The notes below the pieces were generated by a model. It was not told where the DNA came from and did no database searches. It worked only from the letters and a program-made list of their open reading frames with translations. Shown here in pieces: positions 26,661 to 34,714 of a DNA stretch of 64,000 nt. The translations under genes were made by a program, and so were the position numbers. Origin of the DNA: Mucilaginibacter gossypiicola. GTDB lineage: Bacteria > Bacteroidota > Bacteroidia > Sphingobacteriales > Sphingobacteriaceae. Location of the stretch: positions 1 to 64,000 of the forward strand of contig NZ_FOCL01000005.1 of the NCBI RefSeq assembly GCF_900110105.1, read 5' to 3'. The number at the start of each line of letters is the position of its first letter. Position 1 is the first letter of the stretch.

Positions 26661-26745
26661 GTTGACTGAGAGAGTGCTTGATTAAGTTGGTTTTATACCT
26701 GCTTTTCGGCCTTCAAACTTATCAACCTAATCAACTTAATCAACT
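26661..26745 (+). repeat. inverted word repeat in the ychF leader
   Basis: TTGATTAAGTTG (26678-26689) is the exact complement of CAACTTAATCAA (26732-26743). Both arms carry further copies of the word (GTTGACTG on the left; ATCAACCTAATC on the right). The hairpin would form in the mRNA 5' leader, ending about 15 nt before the ATG. Confidence 0.65.
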
Positions 26746-26757
26746 AAATAAACAAAA

Positions 26758-27861
26758 ATGGGTTTACAATGTGGTATAGTAGGTTTGCCGAATGTGGGTA
26801 AATCAACACTTTTTAATTGCTTATCAAACGCTAAGGCACAGGCGGCTAACTTTCCGTTTTGTACCATTGAACCAAACGTGGGTGTAATTACGGTGCCGGA
26901 TGAGCGCTTAACCAAGCTTACCGAAATAGTTAACCCTAAAAGTATAGTACCAAACACTATCGAGATAGTTGATATTGCCGGGCTTGTTAAAGGTGCCAGC
27001 AAAGGCGAGGGCCTGGGTAACCAGTTTTTGGCAAACATCCGTGCCACCAACGCTATCATCCATGTGTTACGTTGCTTTGATAATGATAACGTGATCCACG
27101 TTGATGGTTCGGTTGATCCTATCCGCGATAAGGAAATTATTGATACCGAGTTACAGCTGAAAGATCTTGAATCTATCGAGAAAAAGATCCAGAAGGTTGA
27201 AAAGATGGCCAAAACCGGTGGCGACAAAGAGGCCAAAAAAACCTTTGATGTTTTAACAGTTTATAAAAATCACCTGCTCGAAGGTAAATCGGCCCGTACC
27301 GCAGCTGTTGAAGAAGAAGATAAAGAATACGTAGCCGATTTGTGGCTGCTTACCGCTAAACCGGTGTTATATGTTTGTAACGTTGACGAAGGTTCGGTAA
27401 GTACCGGTAATGCTTACGTTGAAAAGGTAAAAGCTGCTGTTAAAGATGAAAACGCCGAAGTGCTGATTATCTCGGCTCAGATAGAATCAGAAATTTCACA
27501 ACTGGAAACTTACGAAGAGCGCCAGATGTTTTTGGACGATCTTGGTCTTACCGAGTCAGGTGTTAACAAATTAATCAAAGCGGCCTACAGGTTATTGAAC
27601 CTGGCTACCTACTTTACCGCAGGTGTGCAGGAAGTACGCGCCTGGACTATTACCCAGGGTTTCACTGCGCCGCAGGCTGCAGGTGTGATCCACACAGATT
27701 TTGAAAAAGGCTTTATCCGTGCCGAGGTAATTAAATACGACGATTTTGTAAAATTCAATGGCGTTGAGGCTACTATAAAAGAAAACGGTAAACTTGGCGT
27801 TGAAGGTAAAACCTACATTGTGCAGGATGGCGACATTATGCATTTTAGGTTTAACGTTTAA
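26758..27861 (+). CDS. ychF: redox-regulated ATPase YchF (Obg family)
   Basis: A 367-residue OLA1/YchF ATPase that associates with ribosomes. The P-loop GLPNVGKST is at residues 8-16, followed by the switch region and DIAGLVKGASKGEGLGN. The specificity motif reads NVDE, as in ATP-preferring YchF. The C-terminal TGS domain is seen in RAWTITQGFTAPQAAGVIHTDFEKGFIRAEV. It diverges from mgtE, and the leader carries an inverted repeat. Confidence 0.96.
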   Translation: MGLQCGIVGLPNVGKSTLFNCLSNAKAQAANFPFCTIEPNVGVITVPDERLTKLTEIVNPKSIVPNTIEIVDIAGLVKGASKGEGLGNQFLANIRATNAIIHVLRCFDNDNVIHVDGSVDPIRDKEIIDTELQLKDLESIEKKIQKVEKMAKTGGDKEAKKTFDVLTVYKNHLLEGKSARTAAVEEEDKEYVADLWLLTAKPVLYVCNVDEGSVSTGNAYVEKVKAAVKDENAEVLIISAQIESEISQLETYEERQMFLDDLGLTESGVNKLIKAAYRLLNLATYFTAGVQEVRAWTITQGFTAPQAAGVIHTDFEKGFIRAEVIKYDDFVKFNGVEATIKENGKLGVEGKTYIVQDGDIMHFRFNV

Positions 27862-27864
27862 GGA

Positions 27865-28070
27865 AAGAATCAGGAAGTCAAGAATCAAGAGACAAGAATA
27901 GAGATTCAAGGCAACAAAACTCAAGAGCCAGGAAACAAGATTGGAATTTTTTTATCTTTTTCCTGGCTCTTTTATGTCTTGACTTGCTGGTTCTTTTCTT
28001 GTTTCTTGAATCTTGATTTCCTGACTCTTCTTTCTACTCTTGCCTCCTGACTCTTGATTTCTTGCTTCTT
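27865..28070. repeat. purine/pyrimidine word-repeat arms with an inner terminator
   Basis: The left arm (27865-27935) is built of AAGAATCAAGAGACAAGAA-type words, and the right arm (27959-28070) of their complements (TTCTTGAATCTTGATTTCCTG). The inner stem AAGAGCCAGGAAA (27923-27935) pairs perfectly with 27959-27971, making a 13-bp bidirectional terminator between convergent ychF and the AraC gene. Confidence 0.7.
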
Positions 28071-28075
28071 GGTGC

Positions 28076-28882
28076 CTATAGTGCTGATGGCGCTACTCCA
28101 TAAGCCTTTTTAAAGGCGAATGAAAAATGGGAGAGGTCTTTAAAACCTACATCCATATAAACATCTGATACCTTGTGTTTTTTTTCCTTGATCAGGAAAT
28201 AGGCATCTTTTAGCCTTTGGTTCTGGATCCAGCGGTTTGGAGAGGTGTTAAAGATCCGTTCAAAATCGCGCTTAAATGTTGCCAGGCTGCGACCGGTTAA
28301 ATACGCAAAGCGGTTAAGGTCGACATTGAAACGGTAGTTTTGGTTCATGAAAGCCTGAAGGTCAATTTTTCCTGGTTCGCTAAAATCAAACAGGATGTTT
28401 TTTAGCTCTGGGTTGGTTTCAAGCAGGATCATTATAGCTTCCTTAACCTTATGCAAAGTAAGTGCAGGGCTAATCTCATCGCCGGTTTTATCCATATACG
28501 GGCTTAGCGACCTGATGTAATTGTTGAAAAGCTCATTAGGGTTCAAAAACAATGCGCTTTCGCCTGTATAAGGAGTATCTACATGTAAATCAAATTCGGC
28601 GCTCATACTTTGCAGGGTGGCCTGATCCATGCCAATGGTTATGGTTTTAAACTCGCCGCCCGCTGGAGGGTGTTTTACAAATTTGGCCAGCTCGTTTCGT
28701 TTCAGAAAACGGTAATCGCCTTCCTTGAAATAGTAGTTTTTACCGTTAACGTAAAGCTCCGAATCGCCGGAGAGGATATAGCCGAATATATGGTCGGCAA
28801 TAAATTGTTCGCCAGCCCTGCTTACGTGCGAGTAGCAGGAGTAAAGTATGCGTGGCGATGTTTTTGGATTTGACACAGGCAT
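28076..28882 (-). CDS. AraC family transcriptional regulator
   Basis: A 268-residue regulator from the ATG at 28882. The longer frame to 28960 adds 26 poorly conserved residues. An N-terminal cupin-like sensor domain is followed by the two-helix-turn-helix AraC domain (FNVDLNRFAYLTGRSLATFKRDFERIF ... HKVSDVYMDVGFKDLSHFSFAFKKAYG). It lies 99 bp downstream of an SDR gene on the same strand. A 15-bp direct repeat upstream of that SDR gene is a good candidate operator for it. Confidence 0.88.
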   Translation of the reverse strand: MPVSNPKTSPRILYSCYSHVSRAGEQFIADHIFGYILSGDSELYVNGKNYYFKEGDYRFLKRNELAKFVKHPPAGGEFKTITIGMDQATLQSMSAEFDLHVDTPYTGESALFLNPNELFNNYIRSLSPYMDKTGDEISPALTLHKVKEAIMILLETNPELKNILFDFSEPGKIDLQAFMNQNYRFNVDLNRFAYLTGRSLATFKRDFERIFNTSPNRWIQNQRLKDAYFLIKEKKHKVSDVYMDVGFKDLSHFSFAFKKAYGVAPSAL

Positions 28883-28981
28883 GTTGCTCAAATTTAATAA
28901 TAAACGAAGACTTACGAAGTTTTTAAAACTTCGTAAGTCTGGTATACCCACAGGGAGCATGTCCCCGCAACCGGAATTATA

Positions 28982-29866
28982 TTATGCTTTTTGAGCTGCT
29001 ATTGCCTTGCCATAAGCTGTATTCATAAAATCACCCGCTTCATCATGATCTGTTGATTTAGTAACCGGTAACCATTTTTCAAACTCAGCTTTACGTGCTT
29101 CATCGGCCAGGGTTAGCAAAGCGGCCGCTTCACTGCCCAATACCAGGTGCATAGGCGGCTCTGGATTTTCAACCAGGTCGATCATTACTTTGGCTGCTTT
29201 TTCCGGATCGCCAACCGGAACAAAATTACCGCTCGACATAAAATCTGCACGGGAATCAACAGTTTGTTCATAGCCTTCAACCTTTGGTGCATAGCTCATT
29301 GAATCGCCGGCCCAATCGGTGCGGAAACCTCCAGGTTCAACACTCGTAACCAATATGCCAAGTGGTTTTACCTCTTTAGATAAAGCTTCAGTAAACCCAC
29401 TCAAACCAAATTTAGCGGCCTGGTACATAGTTAAGCCGGCATTACCAATACGGCCACCAACCGAACTAATTTGCAGTATACGCCCCGAACGCTGTTTGCG
29501 CATATATGGCAGCACTGCGCGGGTTATTTCGATAGGTGCATATAAATTGGTTTCCAACTGACTGCGTACCTGGTCGTCGGTAAACGCTTCGGCTGCGCCA
29601 ATGATACCGAAACCGGCGTTGTTTACCAGCACATCAATTTTACCAAAATGGGCTACCGTATCGGCAACGGCTTTATAAACGGCTGGGTAATCGGTAACAT
29701 CTAATTTTATGGGATAAATCTGGCCGGGATATTTATCTGCCAGGTCTTTTAATTGTTCGGGGTTACGTGCTGTTGCGGCAACATTATCGCCGGCTGCTAA
29801 AACTGCTTCTGTAAGGCTGCGACCTAATCCGCGGGCGCTGCCTGTTATAAACCAAACTTTTTTCAT
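28982..29866 (-). CDS. short-chain dehydrogenase/reductase
   Basis: A 294-residue classical SDR oxidoreductase. The cofactor loop TGSARGLGRS is at residues 7-16, NNAG marks the Rossmann core, and the catalytic Ser and YQAAK motif follow in SSVGGRIGNAGLTMYQAAK. The C-terminal extension is about 40 residues longer than minimal SDRs. The substrate is unknown. The promoter TAACTTTG is at 29899-29892 on the minus strand and a direct repeat lies just upstream. Confidence 0.88.
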   Translation of the reverse strand: MKKVWFITGSARGLGRSLTEAVLAAGDNVAATARNPEQLKDLADKYPGQIYPIKLDVTDYPAVYKAVADTVAHFGKIDVLVNNAGFGIIGAAEAFTDDQVRSQLETNLYAPIEITRAVLPYMRKQRSGRILQISSVGGRIGNAGLTMYQAAKFGLSGFTEALSKEVKPLGILVTSVEPGGFRTDWAGDSMSYAPKVEGYEQTVDSRADFMSSGNFVPVGDPEKAAKVMIDLVENPEPPMHLVLGSEAAALLTLADEARKAEFEKWLPVTKSTDHDEAGDFMNTAYGKAIAAQKA

Positions 29867-29891
29867 AGTTTTTATTTTCTTTTTGATAACA

Positions 29892-29899
29892 CAAAGTTA
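29892..29899 (-). promoter_or_regulatory. -7 box of the SDR-AraC transcript
   Basis: On the minus strand TAACTTTG matches the -7 consensus exactly, 25 nt before the SDR ATG. The -33 position (about 29919-29924) lacks a TTTG and is covered by the proximal direct repeat, as expected for an activator-dependent promoter (inference). Confidence 0.6.
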
Positions 29900-29920
29900 G
29901 GTTGATATGCAGCGCAGTGT

Positions 29921-29957
29921 TTTGTTGAAAAGCTCAAGTTGCTTTGTTGAAAAGCTC
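29921..29957 (-). promoter_or_regulatory. tandem operator, 15-bp direct repeat with 22-bp period
   Basis: TTTGTTGAAAAGCTC occurs at 29921-29935 and identically at 29943-29957. The 22-bp period is about two helical turns, as in AraC-type half-sites. The proximal copy reaches the -33 region of the SDR promoter. The AraC regulator encoded two genes down the same transcript is the likely binder (inference). Confidence 0.65.
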
Positions 29958-30040
29958 GTTCAAGGCGGGGGACTACGCTCGTTCGTTAAAAGTGATTAAA
30001 TTAGTGACTTGGAAAACAAATAGTTAATAGAAATGGTATC

Positions 30041-30331
30041 ATGGGAGCCAAATACTTAAAATATATAAATAACGGTAAGGAAGGCCATGTTATTTATGGA
30101 GATGGCGATATTGAATTGAAATTTTTATACGAATTAGCTATAGGTAGATGTATTGCAATAATATATATACCAACCGTTGACAGTTGGCACAACAAAACAG
30201 GAATAGCAACAGGCGAAAGACAAGATATAATAGAATTTATAGCTAAACAAGCAGCAAAAGATCAAGCTCCAAATGCAACTTATGAATTATATGATGATTG
30301 CATAAGTCTGTTACAAGAAACCGATCAGTAA
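30041..30331 (+). CDS. small hypothetical protein
   Basis: A 96-residue protein, soluble, without signal peptide or recognised motif. Base composition is clearly lower in GC than its neighbours, with frequent ATA and AAA codons, which hints at a different origin. It lies alone between two minus-strand SDR genes. The frame is open from ATG to stop without overlap with another gene, but function is unknown. Confidence 0.55.
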   Translation: MGAKYLKYINNGKEGHVIYGDGDIELKFLYELAIGRCIAIIYIPTVDSWHNKTGIATGERQDIIEFIAKQAAKDQAPNATYELYDDCISLLQETDQ

Positions 30332-30436
30332 ACTATAGGCCCATAATGCTGATAATAGTAATTGCCCCAATATGCGAGCAGGTTCATTAGGCTCGTTTTA
30401 TCAGGGCAATCCTAAAATCCCACAAATCAAGGTTCC

Positions 30437-31252
30437 TTAAAAAAATGCTGCCATTTTTTCCATATATTCCTCAATAGGCATAGTGTTGCGCATGTTCATC
30501 AACATGTTGCCCATATTTCCAATCACCGTGCGGAACTTGTTGCTTTTGCCGGTTGCCAGATCATCTATGGCATTGACAATCTCCATTGGATCATCCAGTT
30601 GTGATTCATCGCGGGAGCCCATCAGGTTTTGTAGTTTGCTGGTAAGTTCATCATAATCGGTTATATCCGGGTTTTGGTTCCAAACCACACTTTCAACAAA
30701 ATTATTGCCTTTTGAACCACCTTGCTCTATCAGTCTTAAATGAATATTTAGCGGCTTTAACTCGTAATAAAGTCCTTCGGTAAGGCCTTCAAGTGCAAAT
30801 TTTGACATGTTGTAAAGCGAGCCAAGCGGTACAGCGGTAGTAATGCCCATAAACGAGCTGATGTTGATGAACATGCCCCCATTGTTTTGCCTGAAATGTG
30901 GCAGGAGCGCACGGATCACGTTGATGGGGCCGCGGGTATTTACCGCAAACTGCCAGTCGATATCCTCTTCTTTGGCAAGCTCCAATGCGCCGTACGTACC
31001 CATACCCGCATTATTTACTACAACATCAATTTTGCCGAAAGCTGCAATAGCCTGTTCGGTTGCAGTTTTTACCTGCTCAAGATTGGTTACATCCAGCTTA
31101 AATATTTTAATATTAGGATATTGTGTTAGTTCGGTTTCCTTTTCGGGTGTACGCATGGTGGCAGCTACATTCCAGCCTTGTTGTGCAAAATGTTTAGCGG
31201 TTAATTTGCCCAGTCCGCTGCTGGTTCCGGTTATAAAAACTGTTTTTGACAT
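30437..31252 (-). CDS. short-chain dehydrogenase/reductase
   Basis: A 271-residue SDR with cofactor loop TGTSSGLGK at residues 7-15, NNAGMG, and catalytic YNMSK in SSFMGITTAVPLGSLYNMSK. It is diverged from the SDR at 28982 and is not a close duplicate. It is transcribed divergently from an HxlR regulator with 76 bp between, so the regulator probably controls it, as is common for HxlR/oxidoreductase pairs. Confidence 0.88.
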   Translation of the reverse strand: MSKTVFITGTSSGLGKLTAKHFAQQGWNVAATMRTPEKETELTQYPNIKIFKLDVTNLEQVKTATEQAIAAFGKIDVVVNNAGMGTYGALELAKEEDIDWQFAVNTRGPINVIRALLPHFRQNNGGMFINISSFMGITTAVPLGSLYNMSKFALEGLTEGLYYELKPLNIHLRLIEQGGSKGNNFVESVVWNQNPDITDYDELTSKLQNLMGSRDESQLDDPMEIVNAIDDLATGKSNKFRTVIGNMGNMLMNMRNTMPIEEYMEKMAAFF

Positions 31253-31272
31253 GGTATTTTACTTTTTTTATG

Positions 31273-31302
31273 CAAAAGTATAGTGAAAATGGTATAATTT
31301 TG
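31273..31302. promoter_or_regulatory. divergent promoter pair for SDR and hxlR
   Basis: TACTTTTG on the minus strand (31280-31273) serves the SDR gene, and TAATTTTG on the plus strand (31295-31302) serves the HxlR gene. Both match the -7 consensus TAnnTTTG and lie 21 and 26 nt from their start codons. Confidence 0.6.
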
Positions 31303-31325
31303 TAACCAGTTACACAGAGTATACC
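31291..31325. promoter_or_regulatory. nested palindrome, putative HxlR operator
   Basis: GGTATA (31291-31296) is mirrored by TATACC (31320-31325), and GTAAC (31302-31306) by GTTAC (31309-31313) on the same centre near 31308. It overlaps the -7 box of the HxlR gene and its start site, which fits autoregulation by a dimeric winged-helix protein (inference). Confidence 0.6.
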
Positions 31326-31328
31326 AGT

Positions 31329-31691
31329 ATGGAAGCAGGAATAACGTCACACCAACGTAATCATGCCGATGAGCGGCAGGCTTTACAAGACACCATGTAT
31401 GTTATCGGCGGTAAATGGACGCTGCCAATCATCAATTCCATTTGTAATGGAAACAGACGTTTCCGGGAAATTGAGCGGAGTATCCCCGGCATTACTACGC
31501 GCATGTTATCGCGTGAGCTAAAAACAATGGAAATGAATAAGCTTGTTAAACGAACAGTAACGCCAACGTCGCCGGTTTTGATCGAGTATGAATCGACGGA
31601 GTATTGCCGGAGTTTCGGCGGTATCATTTTGGAAATGATAAAATGGGGCAAGGAGCACCGGGAGATGTTGCGCAACGCTGATAAGCAGTAA
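31329..31691 (+). CDS. HxlR family transcriptional regulator
   Basis: A 120-residue winged-helix protein of the HxlR (MarR-like) family, shown by QDTMYVIGGKWTLPIINSICNGNRRFREIERSIPGITTRMLSRELKTME and EYESTEYCRSF. HxlR proteins often sense aldehydes, quinones or redox state, frequently by Cys; this one has Cys at the family's N-terminal region only in SICNG. The divergent SDR gene is the likely target. Confidence 0.9.
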   Translation: MEAGITSHQRNHADERQALQDTMYVIGGKWTLPIINSICNGNRRFREIERSIPGITTRMLSRELKTMEMNKLVKRTVTPTSPVLIEYESTEYCRSFGGIILEMIKWGKEHREMLRNADKQ

Positions 31692-31768
31692 TTGTTGATT
31701 AGGGCCTATTGTAAAAGTTAAGTTATCTTTAATGGTCATCCGTTATAAAAAACTATTTTCACCGGGCA

Positions 31769-33157
31769 ATGAAACATCTAACCAATTTAACCTGTAAAGG
31801 CCTTTTCCTTTTGGCTTTCTTATTTTTGATTGTACCTGCTTCGGCACAAAAAAAGCAATTGCCCAATATCATTTTTGTATTGGCCGATGATATGGGGTAC
31901 TCCGATTTAAGTTGCTATGGCAACCCGGTAATCCGTACACCATTTTTAGATAAAATGGCGCAAAAAGGCGTAAGGGCAACCAATTATGTAGTAAGCAGCC
32001 CTACGTGTACGCCGTCAAGGGCCTCATTACTAACAGGGCGTTATGCTTCAAGGATGAATTTGCCTGCGCCTATCGGTCCCGGCTCATCATTGGGTATCCC
32101 CGATCAGGAAGTTACCATTGCCGAAATGCTGAAACAGATAGGTTATAAAACCGCTATGATAGGCAAATGGCACCTTGGTGATCATGCGGCTTATAACCAT
32201 CCAATGGCGCAGGGTTTTGATTCGTACTATGGTTTACTATATAGCCATGATTACCGCTCGCCTTATGTGAAAACAGATACCACCATTAAAGTATTCCGAA
32301 ACCATAAGCCCGAGATCTTAAAACCTGCCGACTCATCACTGATTGAGCTGTACCAACGCGAAGCCATCCGCTTTATCAAGGAGCAGAAAAAGGGTGATAA
32401 GCCGTTTTTCTTATATCTTGCCCACAACATGCCGCATTTACCGGTAGCCTTTGCATCATCCGCAAAAAATAAAAACCGCAGTGATGGCGGTCACCTGGGT
32501 GATGTGGTTGAGCAATTGGATGAAAGCCTTGGCCAGGTTTGGAGCGAACTGGAAAAACAGGGGCTGGCTGATAATACGATATTTATGTTTTCGAGCGATA
32601 ATGGCCCGTGGATAGAGTTTCCAGACCGGATGCTGGGCGATAGTGCTACCAAACACTGGGATGCCGGAACAGCAGGAGTCTTCCGGGGAAGCAAGGGGCA
32701 ATCGTATGAAGGCGGAGTACGTGAACCATTCATTGTTTATTGGAAAAATCATACCGCGGTTGGCGCAAGCATTACCAGCATGATGAGTAATTTGGATGTG
32801 CTGCCTACGCTTGCTAACTGGACAGGCGCTCAGTTGCCGAAAGGCCGCACATTGGATGGGCAGTCGATTGCTGATGTGCTAACTGGGAAAGCACCTAAAC
32901 ACCCGGAGCATAGACCTATTTATTATTATAATAACAGTGTTTGTGAAGCTGTACGCCTGGGTGATTGGAAATATCGCGAAGTAAAAGCCAATAACAATGT
33001 GGGCGGCGTGGCTGGTTTACCGCTGCCTGCAAAAACCGAACTGTTTAACCTGGCTTATGACCCCAGCGAGCGCACTAACGTAATAAAAGAATACCCGGAG
33101 ATGGCCCAGAAGCTAAAAGCTCTTTTTGACCAATATCCGGGTATGAAGGAAAATTAG
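31769..33157 (+). CDS. secreted sulfatase (arylsulfatase family)
   Basis: A 462-residue sulfatase with a Sec signal peptide (cleavage after ASAQ near residue 27). The metal site DD (Asp40-Asp41) and the formylglycine motif CTPSR (Cys80-Arg84) are intact, so the Cys must be converted to formylglycine. Cys-type sulfatases in Bacteroidota are matured by a radical-SAM enzyme (anSME), which is not in the window. The motif GKWHLGD and the late SSDNGPW are also conserved. It likely removes sulfate from a glycan. It converges with the polysaccharide deacetylase gene. Confidence 0.92.
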   Translation: MKHLTNLTCKGLFLLAFLFLIVPASAQKKQLPNIIFVLADDMGYSDLSCYGNPVIRTPFLDKMAQKGVRATNYVVSSPTCTPSRASLLTGRYASRMNLPAPIGPGSSLGIPDQEVTIAEMLKQIGYKTAMIGKWHLGDHAAYNHPMAQGFDSYYGLLYSHDYRSPYVKTDTTIKVFRNHKPEILKPADSSLIELYQREAIRFIKEQKKGDKPFFLYLAHNMPHLPVAFASSAKNKNRSDGGHLGDVVEQLDESLGQVWSELEKQGLADNTIFMFSSDNGPWIEFPDRMLGDSATKHWDAGTAGVFRGSKGQSYEGGVREPFIVYWKNHTAVGASITSMMSNLDVLPTLANWTGAQLPKGRTLDGQSIADVLTGKAPKHPEHRPIYYYNNSVCEAVRLGDWKYREVKANNNVGGVAGLPLPAKTELFNLAYDPSERTNVIKEYPEMAQKLKALFDQYPGMKEN

Positions 33158-33181
33158 GAAAAAATAAAAGCAAATAAAATT

Positions 33182-33266
33182 ATGTCATTGCGAGGAACGA
33201 CGAAGCAATCGCATGGTATACAGAGCGGCTGTGCTTCCGTGCGATTGCCGCGCCGCGCAATGACAT
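33182..33266. repeat. dispersed palindromic element, copy 3
   Basis: An 85-bp element with ATGTCATTGCG at the left end and CGCAATGACAT at the right, inner arms GCAATCGCA and TGCGATTGC, and a loop GTATACAGAGCGGCTGTGC that is the reverse complement of the loop of copy 1. It lies between convergent sulfatase and deacetylase genes. Confidence 0.85.
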
Positions 33267-33279
33267 TTTTATTTCTTTA

Positions 33280-34227
33280 TCAACTTTCTCTTACCGTAGT
33301 TTTATCCGCCAAAGCCATCTTAGCAATTTCATCCTTACGTTTAAAACTTACGCCTTTGTGTTGTTGCATGTATTTGATCAGCTCGTTTGCGGCTTTAACC
33401 ATTTGAGGGGTACCGCCAATACGGTCGTGAAAACTGATGGACATTTGGCGGCGTTTAAACTCGGCTTCGGCATATAGTTGGTCGAACTCCATTTTTACCT
33501 GAGTAAGAAATTGATCGACAGAGAAGTTTTTGCCTTCAATCAGTACAATATCATTGTTACGTATAGTGTAAGGTACTATTACAAAATCTTTTTGGTTTAC
33601 AGGAATGATGAAAGGCTCGTCACGGCTCAAATCATCAATATGATAAACGAAACCAAGTTCCTGTAATATTTTTAGCGTGTTTTCGCCGCGGCGGAGCCAG
33701 TTGGCATTGTAGCCCACCGGAGTAAAACCGGTTACTTTTTTAATGGCATCGGCGCCGTCTTTTATAAATTGCTTTTCCTGATCATAGGGCATGGTGTATT
33801 GCGTTGCCCAATTCAAGCCATGGGCTGCTGCCTCATGCCCGCGGTCGACAATTTCTTTTGCCAGTGCCGGGTTTTTAAGTACGGCCGAACCCACCATATG
33901 CGATGTTACTTTTACGCCCAGCTTGTCCCAGTTATCCAGCATGCGGGGGATTCCTTCTTTATAACCATATTGAAACCAGGTTGCGCCGGGCAAATCGATA
34001 TAGCCTTTTTGCATGTTTTGTGGAAATGGGCTCTCGGCATTATCCGGCTGGCCGCCCGCTTCAAACTGCATGGATACGGAAACTACCAGTCTTGAGCCAT
34101 CGGCCCATTTTGAAGTGTTAACGTTATTGGTTGTTGTGTTTTCTTTGGCTGATGTTATATTGCTGCCCACAAGACCGGCCAAACCTAAAAGTCCGCCTTG
34201 TTTTACAAATTCTCTTCTTGAGCTCAT
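33280..34227 (-). CDS. exported polysaccharide deacetylase family protein
   Basis: A 315-residue NodB-fold hydrolase. The N-terminus SSRREFVKQGGLLGLAGLVG is a twin-arginine leader (RR with FVKQG), so Tat export is likely. The catalytic domain keeps HEAAAHGLNWATQY, a match to the HxxxH zinc motif, but resembles the PuuE/allantoinase branch more than chitin deacetylases. It lies 4 bp after DoxX, so the two are co-transcribed. Confidence 0.82.
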   Translation of the reverse strand: MSSRREFVKQGGLLGLAGLVGSNITSAKENTTTNNVNTSKWADGSRLVVSVSMQFEAGGQPDNAESPFPQNMQKGYIDLPGATWFQYGYKEGIPRMLDNWDKLGVKVTSHMVGSAVLKNPALAKEIVDRGHEAAAHGLNWATQYTMPYDQEKQFIKDGADAIKKVTGFTPVGYNANWLRRGENTLKILQELGFVYHIDDLSRDEPFIIPVNQKDFVIVPYTIRNNDIVLIEGKNFSVDQFLTQVKMEFDQLYAEAEFKRRQMSISFHDRIGGTPQMVKAANELIKYMQQHKGVSFKRKDEIAKMALADKTTVRES

Positions 34228-34231
34228 GATA

Positions 34232-34627
34232 TTATTTATTGAAGAAAAGGTTATCTAATGAATAAGTATTATTTGCCGCAAACTGAAGCAGTATGGCAAA
34301 GAAAGCGGTATGGATCAGTTGTGAAGGAAGGATCTCCCAGTTTTCTATCAAACAGCTACCCAATATTAATATGATCATTACCAGGCCGCCGCCAATTAAG
34401 GCTGGTTTGGTAAACAGTCCTGATAAAAGCAATAAGCCTATTGTGAATTCGGCAATCGGTAATAGGTAACTAAAAGGAGTTACCATTGCCTTCGGTAGCA
34501 TTGATTTTTCAAATGTGCCAACCATCCAGTTGCTGAAACCATTAAGTTTAGGTAAGCGAACCAATCCGTGACCAAACATGCTTGCTCCGATGGCGAGCCT
34601 TAAAAGTAAAAAAGATGTAGTGTTCAT
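34232..34627 (-). CDS. DoxX family membrane protein
   Basis: A 131-residue protein with four membrane helices, starting at the ATG at 34627 (MNTTSFLLLRLAIGASMFGHGLVRLPKLNG). The ORF extends to 34651, but an AACTTTG box lies upstream of the shorter start. DoxX-family proteins are small quinol- or electron-transfer-related membrane proteins, with no firm role here. The deacetylase gene follows 4 bp later. It is divergent from an AraC regulator 87 bp away, its probable controller. Confidence 0.85.
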   Translation of the reverse strand: MNTTSFLLLRLAIGASMFGHGLVRLPKLNGFSNWMVGTFEKSMLPKAMVTPFSYLLPIAEFTIGLLLLSGLFTKPALIGGGLVMIILILGSCLIENWEILPSQLIHTAFFAILLQFAANNTYSLDNLFFNK

Positions 34628-34714
34628 TTTCGTTTTGTTTTGATATGTCAAAGTTCCGCATTATCAATGCCCTGCCGTTGTACATTTCAGGGTATCATAT
34701 GTAACTTTACAGGT

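Noticed and set aside
26528..26757. Possible Mg2+ riboswitch upstream of mgtE
   Set aside because: No M-box-like conserved stem pattern seen; the gap is explained by ychF promoter and word repeats.
30843..31283. 146-residue plus-strand open frame
   Set aside because: Antisense to an SDR gene with intact catalytic motifs.
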